From Kuschelorhynchus macadamiae (Eukaryota > Arthropoda > Insecta > Coleoptera > Curculionidae), in assembly GCA_030620095.1 (NCBI GenBank), contig JAUTXW010001306.1, forward strand, positions 2,863,001-2,927,000: a stretch of 64,000 bases of DNA. Reading direction: 5' to 3'. The position numbers and the translations under genes were made by a program. The notes below the pieces were generated by a model that saw nothing but the letters and a program-made list of their open reading frames with translations, was not told the DNA's origin and searched no databases. Positions 59,169 through 64,000 of this stretch are shown in pieces (position 1 is the first letter of the stretch; each line of letters begins with the position of its first letter).

Positions 59169-59608
59169 AGCCAAACTCCATCTATGGGTTAGTCACCCAG
59201 GACAGGTTCTTGATTTAGACCCAATTTCAACAGGTCAAGTTACCTTTTTACAAAGTCGCCAAGATTTTACAAATTTTGTAACCGATCCTAATTTGGTAAT
59301 GGATTCAATGTGTTTTCGCATCTGTGAGAGCAGCGATGCACAATCGACTAAAGTTGAACATTGTTTAGTTTGAATGACTTTGTGTTTTCGTTTTCTTTGG
59401 TGCTTGTTTCGACTTCTGTTCGTCATCTTCGGACAGAGAAGTTACAATGAGACAATTTATTTAGCAGATTTTTCTCTTTTGAAGTAAAGGAAATGTCAGA
59501 GTGGGACGAACCCTTCCATCCCTTGACAAATTGAACAAACATTGTCCTCTCATTTCGTAGAATTACTTCTTGAACTGCAAATTTAAAAAAACTCGTTAAA
59601 ATTCACAA

Positions 59609-59657
59609 GCTTTTTGGCTTCTTCTACAAATTGATGAGACCCCGAAAGGTTGAAAGC
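59609..59657 (+). ncRNA. Hammerhead-like domain copy 2, degenerate
   Basis: Same layout as copy 1, but the invariant C3 is T (TTGATGA) and stem I is reduced to four pairs (TTTGGC with TACAAA). Stem II is better paired (GACC with GGTT), and GAAAGC and GCT-T are kept. Cleavage activity is probably lost. Confidence 0.5.
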
Positions 59658-59895
59658 ATCCAAACTCCAATCCAGGTTCTTGATTTAAACTCAATTTTCA
59701 ACTTTGTTCGAGTATGCGTCGCTGCTCTCACAGATGCGAAAACACATTGGACCTATTTCCAAATTAGAATTAGGTTACCAAATTTGTGAAATCTTTGCAA
59801 CTTTGTGAAAAGGCAAGATTTACACTTAACCTGTGGAAATTGGGTCTAAATCAAGAACCTCTCCTGGGTCACTAACCCTTGGATGGAGTTTGTAT

Positions 59896-59945
59896 GCTTT
59901 CGACCTTTTTGGGTCTCATCAGTTTGACGAAGAAAGAGTGAATTT
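59896..59945 (-). ncRNA. Hammerhead-like domain copy 3, partial
   Basis: On the minus strand CTGATGAGACC, loop CAAAAA, GGTC and GAAAGC form a perfect core with a fully paired stem II. About 11 bp that would hold the cleavage site and the 5' side of stem I are deleted relative to copy 1. Confidence 0.5.
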
Positions 59946-60059
59946 TAACGAACTTTGTTAAATCTGCAGTTCAAGAAGTAATTCTACGAAAGGAGAGAAC
60001 AATGTTTGTGCGATTTGTTTTGGACGAAGGGTTTGTCCCAGTCTGACATTTCCTATAGT

Positions 60060-61730
60060 TTTCAAATTTCATATTTTCAAGTCTTTTGTAATACAAATAA
60101 TGTTTCTATTACAGAGTAACAGAATAAGCTATTTTTAAGAGGTTGTTATTAACAAACAAAGCAGACTTTACAATATTATACAATGATGTACGTTTACTTT
60201 CCTAACACACGAACACATGTGAAGGATGTATCATTTGTTTTCGCGTCTACTTTGTCCGGTTGCAAAATGTGTGTTTTTAGGGAGTTGTGGAAAAACTAAT
60301 ATAGATACCAAACATAAACACATCGATAGAGATCTATAGATATCTTGCCAAACTAATCTGTAAATCTATTTTATTTGTGTCTCCAATATCTGCATAGATA
60401 ATAATTTCTCAACTAATTAAGGGTTACGGAGTACTATTATTATTAATGAAACCATTATTACAGATATTACACGCACTGGCTATTTAAATTAATTTAAAAC
60501 TCAGTTACAGTTTTATAACTAACATACCGCTTCCCCTTTCTCTTTTATTTAAATAATGCATTATTCAACTTCCTATGTCATTTCATAAAAAAAGTGGTAT
60601 ATGTAACTTGCGTGCATAAATAGCTTGAAAATAATGAGAAATAGTAATATAAGCTGTTTTTTATGAGAAAATTAAAAATCGATCTAGTTTTCTTGGCTAG
60701 TAGGTGTGTCATGAGACAAAGAAATAATCGCTGTAGGTCGACATGAAATTGCATATTTTAATTTACGTTATAGTTTTATATCCTGTTGGAGGAATTTTAA
60801 AAAACTGTTTTTATCTACCATCTCTTAGTCAGCAAACACGATTTGTTGCACAGTATAAAACAGAAGGGCTTTGACGCTGTGGAATACAGTGTTCATATTT
60901 CTAAGTGGAACGACTAAATTTTTGTCAATTTTCAAACATCTATATTGTTCTTATCCCTTTATATTTCGATTTCAATTTTGGATATGTATTCCCTAAGAAT
61001 CTGCTCCTGAATTTACAAAACGATAGTAAAAACTTTGCAATACTGCTCTAGTTATTTGTACAGGGCGTAATAAAAAAGTGTGTATAACGATTAAATTTCA
61101 CTCGTGTCTGTGGCATAGAGAAATTTTTTATGATTTATATGGGATATGAGCCATATCTATAGGCGTTTTTACAATTTTAAAGCCATGTGTGTTTTGAAAG
61201 TTTCTCTTTTCACCTTTAACTAATTTTTCTTTGATTTGTACTTTTAGTTTTAGGATCAATGGCATTATTTATTTAGTTTACTTCTATCAGCTAGCTAGTG
61301 GCATACCAGAGATAAAAAACTACATATAAATTGTGGGTCTTGTGTGCAAATGATTTTTTTTAATTTCTTGCTGCTACTAGTATATAGTTGTTAATATTTT
61401 TGAATTCAATCTGTACATAGTGCTGCCAAAATATAAGCTAAATCTAACTTTAAAATCTGCTTAATTTGGCGGCAGTCGTTGCAATAAAATTACCGATTTG
61501 AATAAGGTTTTGGAATTTGAAAACTCTTTCCTTTGGAATTAAAGGCGTTAAAGTGTTTTGATTTAGGTAATTATCTGCATTATCTGAAATATGTAACGGA
61601 ATGCCACATATAGATCTTGTCTGGTGCACCCTCTTTAAAAGCGTTTTTTTTTCAACATCCATTTTATAGACGAGGAAAAAATGTTTTCAAGACACATGTT
61701 GTATTTTCATGAATATTACAGGAAAATCAG
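60060..61730. other. AT-rich stretch without supported gene
   Basis: No exon or repeat was recognised with confidence. The minus-strand frame at 61450-61662 (TRSICGIPLHISDNADNYLN and following) has a more protein-like composition than its surroundings. It could be a transposon scrap, but no family is recognised. Confidence 0.35.
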
Positions 61731-61734
61731 TATT

Positions 61735-63128
61735 TTTACCTCCCTCGAAAAAGGGAAGTATTGTAATCGCGAAAAATCACCCTCCGAGATTTTTTCAAAT
61801 CTTTGCGAGTCTCTAGATACAGAAAAACATGTTTTCTCAATTCTGTCGATCTGTATGTCTGCCAGAAAGCTGTTGCGACATAGCTAAAAATCGATTTACT
61901 CAATTGACTTCAAATTTTGGTCGAAAATTAAGGGTCATATGGGGATGACTTGGTAACATTTTGGTAAAAATCCTTTATGGCAAAACAAAATGGCGGCCTA
62001 GTGAATTATTAAAAAAATATCACTAAAAAGCTACTTATCCAATTTATCTCAAATTTTGCACAAAAATCAAGTATTATATAGGAATCAATTGGTAAAATTT
62101 TGGTGCGAATCTAAGATGGATGAACACGAGTAGCTTAATAAAATATTTAAAAATTCAGCATAAAAAACTACTTAATGGCCTGATTTCAAATTGTGTGCTA
62201 TAATTAATTATAGTATAGAAATGAACTGGTAAAGCTGTAGTATTAATTCAAGATGGCGAAACAAGATTACGGCCAAATAAAATGTTTGTAATCGTAAAAA
62301 AGTCACCTTTTTAGGTTTTACATATCTTCACATTTTAGGGTTCTTAGACTATGTTAACTACTTATTAGATTGACTTCAAAATTTAGGCAAAAATTAAGGG
62401 TCATATGGGGATGACCTGGTAATATTTTGGTAAAAATCCAATATTTGGGAACAAGATGGCGGTCTAGTGAAACGTTAAAAAGATTATTAATTAAATAACG
62501 AATCCATTTTACCTCAAATTTTGCACAAAAATCAAATGTTACATAGAAATGAACTGGTAACATTTAGGTATGATTATAAAATAGCAAAACAAAATATCTG
62601 TCTAATGAAATATTTAAAAAAATCAGCCTAGAAAACTACTTATTAGAATACATTGTGCAAGCATTAGGTGTGATATAGAGAGAGAGAGATACACTGGTAA
62701 ATTTGTGGTATAAATTCAAGATGGCGGAACAAAATGGCGCGCAAATAATTTTTTTAATCAAGGTAAAAAAATCGGATTAATTGTCTTTAAATATTGCAGA
62801 AAAATTAAATGTGTTATAGGGATAAATCGTTACGAAATCAACATGATGGACGTAACAAAATGACGGTGTGTGTCAATGGAAAAACTACTGATTGAATTTA
62901 TTTTAAATTATGCCGAAAAATCAAGTGTGGCATAGGTAGAAACTGGCAAAATATTGGTAGGAATCCAATATGATGATACAAAATGACGCCGAATAAAAAT
63001 GCTTGAAAAAACGGTATATACATATATGTTGCTATAAAAATGACTCTGAACTAAAGTGAGTCGCACTTTACTATTTCTAATAAAAGAAAAGATTCATAAC
63101 CAGGGAAGTTCCGGATAAAGGAAATTTA
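61735..63128 (-). repeat. Z-family repeat copy, minus orientation, both ends present
   Basis: Opens with CTCCCTCGAAAAAGGGAAG and ATCACCCTCCGAGATTTTTT. Monomers with AAAATGGCGGCC, AAGATGGCGAAAC, AAGATGGCGG and AAAATGGCGCG cores follow. It closes with CACTTTACTATTTCTAATAA and GGGAAGTTCCGGATAAAGG. At ~1.39 kb it is a good reference for the ends of the family. Confidence 0.85.
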
Positions 63129-63129
63129 T

Positions 63130-64000
63130 GGATTTTTTTATTTATTATACTTTTTTCTGTTTCCCAAAGGTCATCTTCTCGATTATTGAAAATCTACAAT
63201 CATACCGATATTCTAATATTATATTCAAATAAATTTATTGTTCATTTTTTTTTTTAAATATCGGCTAGTCTTAATCTTAAGAAAAATCTTCGAACGCCAT
63301 TTACGATGCATAGATGAGAAAATTTCAAAGCCCATACAAAAATTTCGGGATTTTTGTTTAAAAAAATGTTTGTTAACAAATGATTGATTAAAAAGTTTTT
63401 GAGGCTTAAAAATGAAAACGCGGAGTTTTTCGAGTCTTAAATTTTCACTTAAAATGTATTGAAAATAATTATTATTAAAGTGGTAGTAATCTAGCAATAT
63501 ATACCAACAGAGCTGCAAAAAAAAGACAGCAAAAAAAAATAAAAAATGTTTTTGAGTGTGAATTTCTTATATCTAGATTTGTAACAATTTTAAAACAAAC
63601 CATGCATCGTTAGGTTAGTACCTAACCAGCAATATATGAGAAATAAACCCACGATAAACCATTAATAAATTTAAAAAAGCTGTTAATATGAGCTCATTAT
63701 GTATACAGCTTGGATCACTCCATACCAGGTACAGAAAAATGTAAGGCAATTTCTGCCCCGTAGGTCTTTAGCTGCTAAACGGGACATCCATTTTAAATAT
63801 AACTTAGAGGATATATGCGGGTCAGATAGAGTTATAATTTAAATTATTTAAAGATATACAGGGTGTGTCAAAAATACATGGCATAGAAAAGTTACATTTT
63901 TTCTAAATAGCTTGGATTTTATTTTAGATTTGAATAAAATTCTCCATTAACATTTAGACCAAATTTATTAAGAGTTGCAAATATTCTAGCTTGAAGGTTA
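63130..64000. other. Right edge of window, no supported gene
   Basis: AT-rich sequence. ATACAGGGTGTGTCAAAAAT near 63857 resembles the outer end of many insect DNA transposons, but the other end would lie outside the window. The 97-codon minus-strand frame at 63225-63518 is AT-driven, without motifs. Confidence 0.35.

Larger units (their letters stand above)
59094..60057. repeat. Tandem dimer plus inverted monomer of a hammerhead-bearing repeat
   Basis: Text starting CGTTAAAATTCACAAGCT occurs at about 59105 and 59594 (period ~489 bp). Both continue through TTTGGCTTCTTC, GATGAGACCC and GGTTCTTGATTTA. A third copy lies inverted at about 59701-60057, sharing GGAAATGTCAG, GTAGAATTACTTCTTGAACT and TTTTCGCATCTGTGAGAGCA with the direct copies. 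A dimer of ~500-bp units with a hammerhead in each is the organisation of hammerhead satellites and retrozymes known in animals. Confidence 0.75.

Noticed and set aside
59004..59192. 62-codon plus-strand frame over the hammerhead copy 1
   Set aside because: The frame is short and driven by AT-rich text upstream. The structured RNA explanation accounts better for the conserved bases, and the other copies do not keep the frame.
63857..64000. CAGGGTGTGTC text as the start of a DNA transposon
   Set aside because: The partner end would be outside the window, and such short ends occur by chance. It was not called.
1..64000. CRISPR array, prokaryotic operons, or rRNA/tRNA genes
   Set aside because: No evenly spaced short repeats with unique spacers, no operon-like gene packing, and no recognisable rRNA or tRNA body were seen. 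tRNAs were not checked with a covariance search.

Overview
This window reads as nuclear DNA of an insect with a large, AT-rich, repeat-laden genome. The order cannot be fixed from the sequence. The evidence is spliced genes with GT..AG introns of 0.4 to 2.4 kb, four-codon first exons that split a signal peptide, cuticular low-complexity proteins (AAPA-type and GPATHGVSVV-type repeats), and remains of several eukaryotic transposon classes. I saw no prokaryotic features.

Only two host genes can be supported, and both encode secreted structural cuticle proteins. Gene A (minus strand, five coding exons, 7075-13119, 217 aa) and gene B (plus strand, four coding exons, 45253-50820, 248 aa) are divergent, about 32 kb apart. 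They share a plan: a 12-nt first coding exon (MNGL or MKGL), a phase-0 first intron, a phase-1 last intron, a low-complexity middle, and a C-terminal block with SADGLWGPTL or HADGLWGPTL. They look like diverged members of one cuticle gene family.

Nearly everything else is repetitive. The commonest component, called the Z family here, has about a dozen copies in both orientations. Each is built from diverged ~115-145-bp monomers with a GCCGCCATTTTG-type core, grouped into ~510-530-bp higher-order units carrying a GACAGACAGA tract, and often ending in a CTTCCC/GGGAAG hairpin. Z copies flank the two genes, but I see none inside them. At 34.4-45.1 kb a longer unit (X-Y-Z-W) is tandemly repeated and stops about 100 bp before the gene B promoter. 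One X is split by a dead pogo-like element and one Z is split by a Penelope-like remnant.

Other fossils are a non-LTR reverse-transcriptase scrap (0.75-1.0 kb), an R1-type LINE 3' end inside an (AC)n tract (15.5-16.3 kb), fragments of a long-TIR transposon with a mariner/IS630-type transposase (16.3-17.05, 20.26-20.93 and 22.7-24.5 kb), and a hAT-like terminal pair (30.6-33.7 kb).

The most notable signal is at 59.1-60.06 kb. A ~489-bp tandem dimer plus an inverted monomer each carry a hammerhead ribozyme-like domain. The first copy has all conserved core bases, a closed stem I, a short stem II and a 3-bp stem III. Decayed hammerhead-like motifs (CTGAnGATGC...GCGAAAC) also occur at 17.3-18.45, 32.8-33.0, 42.4 and 46.9-47.0 kb.

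All boundaries and family assignments come from reading by eye, without alignment or database search.
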